Source: Gammaproteobacteria bacterium (GTDB lineage Bacteria > Pseudomonadota > Gammaproteobacteria > Arenicellales > DRJH01). From it: 6,960 nucleotides of DNA. The translations under genes and the position numbers were made by a program. Shown one piece after another: positions 1-5,644 of this stretch. Under the pieces are notes generated by a model. It did no database searches and was not told the DNA's origin. It worked only from the letters and a program-made list of their open reading frames with translations. The stretch spans positions 1 through 6,960 of the forward strand of contig DRJH01000184.1 in assembly GCA_011052285.1 (NCBI GenBank). Reading direction: 5' to 3'. Position 1 is the first letter of the stretch, and every line of letters starts with the position of its first letter.

Positions 1-616
1 CTACCCGTTCTTCGGCTGATAACAACTCAGGAGCCAAGCGTTTTTTCAGTTTCAAAACTGCACTTCGATCCACCAATACCAAACGCCTGAATAACCAGTT
101 TGCCGGCAAATTCCAGGCACGACCCCGCTGTACACTGGCGACAAAATCAACGACATAGGGCTGGCCCCGACGATTCACCAGGGTATTGTGTGGGCTGCGC
201 AAATCACCATGGGCCACACCCAGCGCATGTAGATTATCCAGCAATACCACATAGTGCTGAAAAAAATGTGCCCAATCGATATCAAAGGTTGCTTGCAACA
301 CCGGTACGGCTTCGATTTTCTCCATCACCAGCCCACGTTTGCCCACTCTCCCCAACAAGGCCGGGGTCCCGGATAGATTTTGCAGTCGCTGCAAGGAGCG
401 ACTTTCCCGCCAGACCAACAATGGGCCAAGCAACTGTCCGAAAATAGGCGCTGCAGCAACATAATTCTTATACACGACCTGTTGCTCACCCAACAAAACC
501 ACATCGACAGCGGGCCGGGTACCCGCCCCTTTACGCAGGGTTTTCACCAGCCATGGCGCCTCGACCCGCATATCAGGTCCAAGCGTATTGCAAAATTGTC
601 GAATTTGGTAATCCAT
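1..616 (-). CDS. Protein-kinase-fold (RIO/WaaP-like) phosphotransferase, partial at left edge
   Basis: Reading the minus strand from the ATG at 616 gives 205 codons open to the window edge, so the C-terminus is missing. The protein has the core marks of a small kinase fold: VVYKNY with a candidate ATP-binding Lys50, a WRESRSL stretch with a candidate helix-C Glu71, HGDLRSPHN at 136-144 with candidate catalytic Asp138 and metal-binding Asn144, and VVDF at 155-158 in the place of the DFG motif with Asp157. The HGDL...N form resembles RIO, Bud32 and lipopolysaccharide-kinase (WaaP/Kdo kinase) families more than eukaryotic Ser/Thr kinases. No signal peptide is visible, so it is probably cytosolic or peripheral to the membrane. 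The ATG at 616 is the only usual start codon after the upstream in-frame TAA; no good Shine-Dalgarno precedes it. It diverges from purB. The substrate (protein, sugar or lipid) cannot be told from the sequence, and I do not recognise a gene name. Confidence 0.72.
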   Translation of the reverse strand, partial: MDYQIRQFCNTLGPDMRVEAPWLVKTLRKGAGTRPAVDVVLLGEQQVVYKNYVAAAPIFGQLLGPLLVWRESRSLQRLQNLSGTPALLGRVGKRGLVMEKIEAVPVLQATFDIDWAHFFQHYVVLLDNLHALGVAHGDLRSPHNTLVNRRGQPYVVDFVASVQRGRAWNLPANWLFRRLVLVDRSAVLKLKKRLAPELLSAEERV

Positions 617-687
617 GAAAGTGGCTGCCGTACCTCGATATGATAGACTGAGTTGTTATTTCCACCACATTTTATGCGCAACCGCCA
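617..687. promoter_or_regulatory. Divergent intergenic region between kinase-like gene and purB
   Basis: These 71 bases separate two divergent start codons and must hold, or lie next to, the promoters of both genes. The best core element is TATGAT at 639-644, which reads TATCAT on the other strand, so it could serve as a -10 box in either direction. No convincing -35 hexamer lies at normal spacing on either side. No perfect PurR-type palindrome was seen. The purB start has no clear Shine-Dalgarno sequence. That promoters are here is inferred from gene layout; the exact elements are uncertain. Confidence 0.35.
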
Positions 688-2109
688 ATGAATTCATCGA
701 TAAATACCCTTGCTCTGACGCCATTGACCGCGATCTCACCCCTGGACGGCCGTTACGGAGCGAAACTGGCTGCTTTGCGACCCATATTCAGCGAATATGG
801 GCTTATCCGCTATCGGGTTTTTGTAGAGATACGTTGGCTGCAATACCTCTCTGCAAAACCAGAAATCAGTGAAATTCCTGCTCTTTCGGGCACTGCCCTT
901 GAACGCCTTGAACGGTTATTTACCGAATTTAATGAAGACCATGCAGCACGTGTCAAGGCCATAGAACGAATCACCAATCATGACGTCAAGGCGGTGGAAT
1001 ATTTCATCAAGGAGCAGATCGGGGATCACCCGGAACTGGCTGCGGTAGCTGAATTCACCCATTTCGCCTGCACTTCTGAAGACATCAATAACCTGTCTTA
1101 CGCCCTGATGCTCCACTATGCTCGCGAACATCTGCTGCTGCCGGCAATACAGCAGATTCAGGATCGTCTGGTACAGTTGGCAAGAGTGAGCGCTGCACTA
1201 CCAATGCTGGCTCGAACTCATGGCCAGCCCGCTACACCGACCACTTTAGGTAAAGAGCTAAGCAATATCCACTGGCGCATACAACAGGCACAGAAAACCC
1301 TACGAAAAATCGAAATTCGTGGCAAATTCAATGGTGCTGTCGGCAACTTCAATGCGCATCTTGCGGCCTATCCGGAACTTAACTGGCCAGCAATCTCCTG
1401 CGACTTCGTAACTTCTTTAGGCATTTGCTGGCACCCCATGACAACCCAGATCGAACCCCATGACTATCTTGCAGAAATTGCACATGCCCTGATTCGAGTC
1501 AATACCATTCTGCTCGATTTCAGCCGTGATATGTGGTCTTATATTTCGCTGGGCTACTTCTCACAACAACTGGTGGATGGTGAAGTCGGCTCTTCAACTA
1601 TGCCACATAAAGTGAATCCCATTGATTTTGAAAATGCCGAGGGTAATCTGGGCCTCGGCAACGCCCTGCTTGGTCATCTGGCTGGCAAACTACCGATTAG
1701 TCGCTGGCAGCGTGACCTGTCTGATTCAACGGTGCTGCGTAATCTGGGAAGTGCCTGTGGCTACTGCCTGTTGGCTTGGAGTTCACTACTAAAAGGGCTG
1801 AACAAGGTTGCCGCCAACCCGAACAAAATGGCCTCCGACCTCGATCAAGCCTGGGAAGTACTCGCCGAAGCCATCCAAACCGTTATGCGTCGTTACGGTC
1901 TGCCTGAGCCCTACGAACAGCTCAAGGCCCTGACCCGTGGACGGGATGCTATCGACCAGCAACACATTATCGGCTTTGTCGAGCAACTTGCGCTACCGAT
2001 CGAAGCACGTGACCGCTTACTGGCCTTATCACCGACACAATACACCGGCCTGGCTGAAGCCCAAACCATAGGCTATCTTGATGGCTTGGAGTCAGCGAGA
2101 GGTGCTTGA
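688..2109 (+). CDS. purB: Adenylosuccinate lyase
   Basis: PurB cleaves SAICAR to AICAR plus fumarate in de novo purine synthesis, and adenylosuccinate to AMP plus fumarate; it is a cytosolic homotetramer of the fumarase/aspartase superfamily. The 473-residue product is close to the 456 residues of the E. coli enzyme, with a short N-terminal extension before the conserved start TAISPLDGRYG (14-24). Visible motifs are TNHDVKAVEYF (97-106), FACTSEDINN (126-135), RTHGQPATPT (176-185) with catalytic His178, TTQIEPHDY (252-260), and the flexible signature loop GSSTMPHKVNP (301-311) with the catalytic serine at 302/303. SRWQRDLSDSTVLRNLG (338-354) is also strongly conserved. The ATG at 688 is the only ATG that fits; it lacks a clear ribosome binding site. 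The gene appears intact, and no strong terminator with a T-run follows it. Confidence 0.97.
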   Translation: MNSSINTLALTPLTAISPLDGRYGAKLAALRPIFSEYGLIRYRVFVEIRWLQYLSAKPEISEIPALSGTALERLERLFTEFNEDHAARVKAIERITNHDVKAVEYFIKEQIGDHPELAAVAEFTHFACTSEDINNLSYALMLHYAREHLLLPAIQQIQDRLVQLARVSAALPMLARTHGQPATPTTLGKELSNIHWRIQQAQKTLRKIEIRGKFNGAVGNFNAHLAAYPELNWPAISCDFVTSLGICWHPMTTQIEPHDYLAEIAHALIRVNTILLDFSRDMWSYISLGYFSQQLVDGEVGSSTMPHKVNPIDFENAEGNLGLGNALLGHLAGKLPISRWQRDLSDSTVLRNLGSACGYCLLAWSSLLKGLNKVAANPNKMASDLDQAWEVLAEAIQTVMRRYGLPEPYEQLKALTRGRDAIDQQHIIGFVEQLALPIEARDRLLALSPTQYTGLAEAQTIGYLDGLESARGA

Positions 2110-2164
2110 GTTTAAAGTCTCGCCCCAAGATATCACTTTGTAGCAAACATGACCCAAATCAGTC

Positions 2165-2170
2165 TATAAT
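2165..2170 (+). promoter_or_regulatory. Candidate sigma-70 -10 box upstream of pomA
   Basis: A perfect TATAAT hexamer lies about 100 bases before the pomA start codon, in the non-coding gap after purB. The -35 side is weak: at 17-base spacing the hexamer is AGCAAA, and the better-looking TTGTAG at 2138-2143 is 21 bases away. There is no extended -10 TG. If used, transcription would begin near 2177 and give a leader of about 95 bases. No credible flagellar sigma-28 or sigma-54 promoter was found here. Confidence 0.45.
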
Positions 2171-2214
2171 TTCCTACTCGGTTTATCATTTTAATGACAT
2201 CAAATAAATAGCAA

Positions 2215-2263
2215 GCCGATGGCAATCGGCCCAGGGGGCCATCGTCACCGGTTATACCATCGG
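2215..2263 (+). promoter_or_regulatory. Structured pomA leader with mutually exclusive stems
   Basis: The segment GCCGATGGC at 2215-2223 can pair with three downstream partners. Bases 2215-2220 pair with 2225-2230 (GCCGAT, loop GGCA, ATCGGC; six perfect pairs). Bases 2217-2223 pair with 2238-2244 (CGATGGC with GCCATCG; seven pairs). Bases 2216-2222 pair with 2257-2263 (CCGATGG with CCATCGG; seven pairs). The third partner includes the GG of the presumed weak Shine-Dalgarno GGA at 2262-2264, seven bases before the pomA ATG. A further stem, GGCCC 2228-2232 with GGGCC 2236-2240, competes with the first two. Such alternatives suggest a translational switch or protein-binding leader, but no known riboswitch consensus was recognised. 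The pairing is directly visible; the regulatory role is inferred. Confidence 0.4.
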
Positions 2264-2271
2264 AAATCTCT

Positions 2272-3024
2272 ATGGATCTAGCTACGCTTATCGGGGTTTT
2301 AGCCGCCGCAGGCATTGTTCTGTCGGCCATTGCACTAGGCCCAAGCCCGTTGATCTTTGTCAATATCCCAAGCATATTAATCGTTATCGGCGGCACCCTC
2401 GGTGCTACCATGATGCAGTTTAATTTACCGGCACTGTGGGGCGGCTTTGGGGTCGCAATGAAGGCTTTTTTCCATAAAAAGGAATCTCGCCAGGATTTGA
2501 TTCAGGAAGGCCTGGAACTCTCCCAAATCGCCCGCAAGGAAGGGCTCCTGGGTTTGGAAGGGCGGGAGATTTCCAATCAATTCCTGAAAACCGGTATTTC
2601 TTTGGCGGTTGACGGCCATGATCCGGAACTGGTGCGCAGGATGCTCAGCAGAGATATTAACCTGACCATCGAACGTCACGATGAAGGCAAACAGATTTTC
2701 AAGGCTATCGCCGATATGGCCCCGGCGATGGGTATGATCGGAACCCTGATCGGCCTGGTACAGATGTTGTCCAATATGTCAGACCCCAAGCAGATTGGTC
2801 CGGCCATGGCAGTGGCACTGCTGACGACCCTGTATGGTGCTTTTATTGCCAATGTCATTTGCCTGCCGATTGCCGAGAAACTGAGCTTGCGCAGCCGTGA
2901 AGAACGGGTTAATCGCTCATTGATTCTGGAAGAAGTGGGGGCCATCCAGGAGGGCATGAACCCACGGGTGATGGAGGAATTGTTGAAAACCTATCTGCCC
3001 CCGAGCGAGCGCGAGAACTCCTAA
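2272..3024 (+). CDS. pomA: Sodium-type flagellar stator protein PomA (MotA family)
   Basis: PomA is the inner-membrane stator subunit that surrounds PomB and pushes on the rotor protein FliG when sodium ions flow. The 250-residue product matches the family length and aligns without gaps to my memory of Vibrio PomA through the catalytic part. It starts MDLATLIG and has four predicted membrane segments (about 1-23, 31-50, 146-168 and 178-201) with a cytoplasmic loop of about 95 residues between the second and third. The loop keeps the rotor-contact charges Arg88, Lys89, Glu96 and Glu99. The channel residues linked to sodium conduction in PomA are all present: Asp148, Thr158, Thr185 and Thr186, in DMAPAMGMIGTLIGLV and ALLTTLYGA. 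This favours sodium over proton coupling. The gene ends four bases before pomB, so the two are probably translationally coupled. Its start has a weak GGA ribosome site seven bases upstream. Confidence 0.95.
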   Translation: MDLATLIGVLAAAGIVLSAIALGPSPLIFVNIPSILIVIGGTLGATMMQFNLPALWGGFGVAMKAFFHKKESRQDLIQEGLELSQIARKEGLLGLEGREISNQFLKTGISLAVDGHDPELVRRMLSRDINLTIERHDEGKQIFKAIADMAPAMGMIGTLIGLVQMLSNMSDPKQIGPAMAVALLTTLYGAFIANVICLPIAEKLSLRSREERVNRSLILEEVGAIQEGMNPRVMEELLKTYLPPSERENS

Positions 3025-3028
3025 CTAC

Positions 3029-4183
3029 ATGGATGACGAAGTCCCCAAATCTGATAAAGGCGGTGGAGCACCACCATGGATTATGACCTTTGCCGATTTG
3101 ATGTCCTTGCTGATGACATTTTTCGTGCTACTGCTGTCGTTTTCGGAAATGGATATCCAGAAATACAAACAACTGGCCGGCTCCATGAAACAAGCCTTCG
3201 GGGTACAACGTGAGGTCAAAGTCAAGGAACCCCCGAAAGGTATTAACGTTATCGCCCGTGAGTTCAGCCCCGGCCGCCCGGTGCCTACCCCTTTGAATAT
3301 CGTCAAACAGAACACCACCGACTACCTGCGACGCAACCTGTTTGTACCTGACAGCAAAGCCAAAAAAACCCTCGCAGACTCTCTGAAAATCCGTAAGGAA
3401 GATTTTATTCAACGTCAAGGCAAGCAAAGCCAACGCCAAAATACCCAACAACAGACGGCAACCGGAAAAGAGCAACAAACCACCATCAAGGGCCAGCAGC
3501 CCGGACATGGTGACGTGGGTAAAGGCACCAATCAGCGACAGGTCAACATCAAGGCCATGGCCTCCAGTATTCGCAAATCGCTGCGCAAGGAAATCCAAGC
3601 TGGGTCATTACAGGTACTGACTGAAAATCAGAAAATCGTTATCCGGATCGCCGAACATGGCTCTTTTCCTCCCGGGCAGGCCAGGTTAACGAAAAAATTT
3701 TCCACAACGGGGCGTAAAATTGCTGCGGTACTCAAAGAAATCCCGGGCATCATCGAAGTGGGTGGCCATACGGATAGTATCCCCATTAGCACCCGTAAAT
3801 TTGCCTCCAACTGGGAATTATCCGCCGATCGGGCCATCGCAGTGCTGGAGTATTTACAAAAAGCCACCGGTATTCCGGATTATCGTTTTCGGGCGGTGGG
3901 TTATGCAGATTCAAAGCCACTGGCGAGCAATGGCACCGCTTCCGGGAGAGCCAAAAATCGACGGGTTGAACTTACGATCACACAGGGTAATGACCGTAAT
4001 GGAGGAAAAATTCGACCCAACGACCCCAATGCCCCACCCAGAAAGGTCATAATCAAACAACCACGAAACAACGGGGTTTCCAACTTCAACCTGCCGTTTG
4101 ACAACTCGGACAACCCTGACACCGGCAATACCGGAGATGCCCAACTTGAACAAACGCTACGCCAGGATAACGGCGGGAATTAG
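3029..4183 (+). CDS. pomB: Sodium-type flagellar stator protein PomB (MotB family), with long linker and C-terminal tail
   Basis: PomB pairs with PomA to form the ion channel and anchors the stator to peptidoglycan. A short N-terminus leads to PPWIMTFADLM (15-25), with the ion-carrying Asp23, and one membrane helix of about 18-38 ending LLLSFSEMD, typical of sodium-type PomB. The plug-like stretch follows at about 42-60. An OmpA-like peptidoglycan-binding domain spans about 200-318, with GGHTDSIPI (245-253; Asp249), NWELSADRA (261-269; Arg268) and NRRVEL (310-315). At 384 residues it is longer than Vibrio PomB (about 315 by memory). Two low-complexity segments account for this: a Gln/Lys/Thr-rich linker at about 128-171, and a tail at about 320-384 rich in Asn, Asp, Gly and Pro. 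The reading frame is intact and the start sits four bases after pomA. The PilZ gene follows at once. Confidence 0.94.
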   Translation: MDDEVPKSDKGGGAPPWIMTFADLMSLLMTFFVLLLSFSEMDIQKYKQLAGSMKQAFGVQREVKVKEPPKGINVIAREFSPGRPVPTPLNIVKQNTTDYLRRNLFVPDSKAKKTLADSLKIRKEDFIQRQGKQSQRQNTQQQTATGKEQQTTIKGQQPGHGDVGKGTNQRQVNIKAMASSIRKSLRKEIQAGSLQVLTENQKIVIRIAEHGSFPPGQARLTKKFSTTGRKIAAVLKEIPGIIEVGGHTDSIPISTRKFASNWELSADRAIAVLEYLQKATGIPDYRFRAVGYADSKPLASNGTASGRAKNRRVELTITQGNDRNGGKIRPNDPNAPPRKVIIKQPRNNGVSNFNLPFDNSDNPDTGNTGDAQLEQTLRQDNGGN

Positions 4184-4201
4184 CCTACCCGGAACACCGA
4201 T

Positions 4202-4206
4202 GAGGA
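4202..4206 (+). promoter_or_regulatory. Ribosome binding site supporting the PilZ start at 4212
   Basis: GAGGA lies five bases before the ATG at 4212 and is the best Shine-Dalgarno match in this junction. An in-frame ATG at 4200 has a weaker GGAA site at 4191-4194. The frame stays open further back to a TTG at 4098 inside pomB, but that start would overlap pomB by 86 bases and add residues with no family likeness. Confidence 0.55.
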
Positions 4207-4211
4207 CAGTG

Positions 4212-4805
4212 ATGACAAAAAACAGACGTAGCTACTTTCGTGTCGATGATCAAGTAACACTGAGCTTTAGAGTCATCACCGAGGACGAATTGCCCTTGAT
4301 TGAGGAGAAAATATCCGGCCACAAAACTGACCGGTTTACCGCAACCGCAAGCTTTGTCTCCGAATCGAGAAAGCGACTGCCTCTGCTCAGCCAGATTCGC
4401 AACAAAGATCCGAACATTGCGCGCTTCCTGGATGCCCTGCAAAATCAGATGAATCACATGGCTCAGCTATTTTTGCTCCAGGAAATGGAGGATGGTGGCA
4501 ACGCTGCCCAGGAAATCAGCATCAGTGCCAGCGGCATTGCCTTTGTCACCAAACAGCCATTGGTCGCCAACAGTCTGCTGGAAATTCGCCTGCTGTTGCT
4601 CTCCAGTTGTACCGGCATCTTAGTCTGCGGGCGCGTCGTGCGTAGTGACCCGCTAACCGACTCAGACTCCAACATCGAATACTACACTGCGATTGAATTT
4701 CTGCCCATGAATGAGGATGATCTTGACCTCCTGATCAAACATGCACTTGACTGCCAGGCGGCAGCCCGTCGGCAACAGCGACGGGACGCTGAAGAGCAAG
4801 AGTAG
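4212..4805 (+). CDS. PilZ-domain protein linked to the PomAB stator
   Basis: PilZ domains bind the second messenger c-di-GMP through an RxxxR motif and a [D/N]xSxxG motif. From the start at 4212 (197 residues), RRSYFR gives RxxxR at 6-10, followed by VDDQVTLSFRV, typical of PilZ openings. The second motif is SISASG at 103-108, keeping Ser105 and Gly108 but with Ser103 where Asp or Asn is usual. The motifs are normally about 20-35 residues apart; here about 95 residues lie between them, including a charged, probably helical stretch (51-90). After the second motif come strands LEIRLLLL, GILVCGRVVRSD and YYTAIEFLPM, then an acidic and basic helical tail. No signal peptide or membrane segment is seen, so it is likely cytosolic. 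It follows pomB by 28 bases and is probably in the same transcript, suggesting control of stator activity. The PilZ family call is firm; the stator role is inferred. An alternative start is 4200. Confidence 0.85.
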   Translation: MTKNRRSYFRVDDQVTLSFRVITEDELPLIEEKISGHKTDRFTATASFVSESRKRLPLLSQIRNKDPNIARFLDALQNQMNHMAQLFLLQEMEDGGNAAQEISISASGIAFVTKQPLVANSLLEIRLLLLSSCTGILVCGRVVRSDPLTDSDSNIEYYTAIEFLPMNEDDLDLLIKHALDCQAAARRQQRRDAEEQE

Positions 4806-4837
4806 ACAGCCCGGCTACGCAGCCACACAGGCATCTA

Positions 4838-5563
4838 GTGACAAACGAGCCAATCCGCCTATCCAAATTGATGTCTCAACGTGGACTTTGTTCTCGTCGT
4901 GAGGCAGATCAATATATCGAGCGAGGTTGGGTTCAGGTAGATGGTCAGACCATTTCCACCCTGGGATCACGGGTCAACCAGGAACAAATCATCACCCTGG
5001 ATCGACGTGCACAACGGCGCCAGCAACAGCGTAAAACGGTGCTGTTGCACAAGCCGATCGGCTACGTCTCCGGGCAACCGGAAGATGCTCACCAACCCGC
5101 CGTCAAACTGATTATTCCAGGCAACCGGTTTCCACAACCGGAACGAAAAAATCAGCCATTTCCTGGGCTGGCACCCGCCGGCAGACTCGATATCGACTCA
5201 AGCGGCCTGCTGGTACTGACCCAGGATGGGCGTATCGCCAAACAACTGATCGGCACTGACAGCATGATCGATAAAGAATATCTGGTGCGTGTAAGCGGGA
5301 CAATCAGTCCCGCAACGCTCACAGCCCTGCGCTGTGGTCTCACCCTGGATGATCGTCCCTTGCTGCCCGCCAAAGTCCGGGTTCTACAACACAGCCTGCT
5401 GCAGTTTATTCTGCACGAAGGTCGCAAACGACAAATTCGCCGTATGTGCCAGGCCGTTGATCTACAGGTTCTAAAGCTGAAGCGGGTCCGGATCGGTAAA
5501 ATCGTCCTCGGCAACCTGCCCGAAGGCTGCTGGCGCTTACTCAAAAACCATGAGTCATTCTAA
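4838..5563 (+). CDS. rluF: RsuA/RluB/RluE/RluF-family rRNA pseudouridine synthase, nearest RluF
   Basis: This family turns specific uridines of ribosomal RNA into pseudouridine; E. coli RluF modifies U2604 of 23S rRNA. The 241-residue product has an N-terminal S4 RNA-binding domain at about 6-55 (IRLSKLMSQRGLCSRREAD ... VQVDGQTI). The catalytic domain contains LLHKPIGYVSG (69-79), the active-site motif GRLDIDSSGLLVLT (115-128) with catalytic Asp118, KEYLVRV (146-152), and EGRKRQIRRMC (194-204). GRLDxDSxGL and KEYLVxV are closest to RluF among the four E. coli paralogues I can recall, but the protein lacks RluF's long basic C-terminal tail, so the exact target uridine is uncertain. It starts with GTG; a modest AGG at 4829-4831 lies six bases upstream, and the S4 domain begins just after the start. 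It follows the PilZ gene by 32 bases and may be read from the same transcript. Confidence 0.9.
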   Translation: MTNEPIRLSKLMSQRGLCSRREADQYIERGWVQVDGQTISTLGSRVNQEQIITLDRRAQRRQQQRKTVLLHKPIGYVSGQPEDAHQPAVKLIIPGNRFPQPERKNQPFPGLAPAGRLDIDSSGLLVLTQDGRIAKQLIGTDSMIDKEYLVRVSGTISPATLTALRCGLTLDDRPLLPAKVRVLQHSLLQFILHEGRKRQIRRMCQAVDLQVLKLKRVRIGKIVLGNLPEGCWRLLKNHESF

Positions 5564-5634
5564 TAATGATGGCCCCACTCCCTGGTCGTAGGCGTTTGCT
5601 TGAGGTGGCTCGCAAAATTCTCGTCGCGCCTCCC

Positions 5635-5637
5635 GGA
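5635..5637 (+). promoter_or_regulatory. Ribosome binding site deciding the pyrD start
   Basis: GGA lies seven bases before the ATG at 5645. The open frame also extends back to a TTG at 5600, but that start has no Shine-Dalgarno, and the 15 added residues precede the point where E. coli PyrD begins. The ATG at 5645 is therefore preferred. The gap 5564-5644 shows no clear promoter or terminator. Confidence 0.5.
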
Positions 5638-5644
5638 TAAACCG

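Noticed and set aside
100..447. Plus-strand open frame of 115 codons antisense to the kinase-like gene
   Set aside because: It lies wholly opposite a gene with recognisable motifs, shows no family likeness, and ignores the conserved minus-strand reading.
671..687. Possible PurR-like operator before purB (ATGCGCAACCG)
   Set aside because: Only a poor half-site is present, without the second half of the ACGCAAACGTTTGCGT-type palindrome.
2113..2139. Possible sigma-28 flagellar promoter beginning TAAAGTCT
   Set aside because: The -35-like half fits, but at 11-base spacing the -10 position reads ATCACTTT, not close to GCCGATAA.
3128..3598. Minus-strand open frame of 156 codons opposite pomB
   Set aside because: It is a shadow of pomB; its composition mirrors the codons of the Gln-rich linker and no domain is visible.
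4098..4211. Longer PilZ reading frame starting at a TTG inside pomB
   Set aside because: The added residues have no PilZ likeness, the start is a rare TTG overlapping pomB by 86 bases, and better ATG starts with ribosome sites follow at 4200 and 4212.
5125..5141. Hairpin CCGGTT-TCCAC-AACCGG in the pseudouridine synthase gene
   Set aside because: A six-base stem inside coding sequence, expected by chance, with no sign of a role.
5295..5313. Hairpin GCGGGA-loop-TCCCGC in the pseudouridine synthase gene
   Set aside because: A six-base stem inside coding sequence with no T-run is common by chance.
5152..5544. Minus-strand Arg/Ser-rich open frame of 130 codons opposite the pseudouridine synthase gene
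   Set aside because: Arg/Ser-rich composition is typical of an antisense shadow, and the plus-strand gene has clear catalytic motifs.
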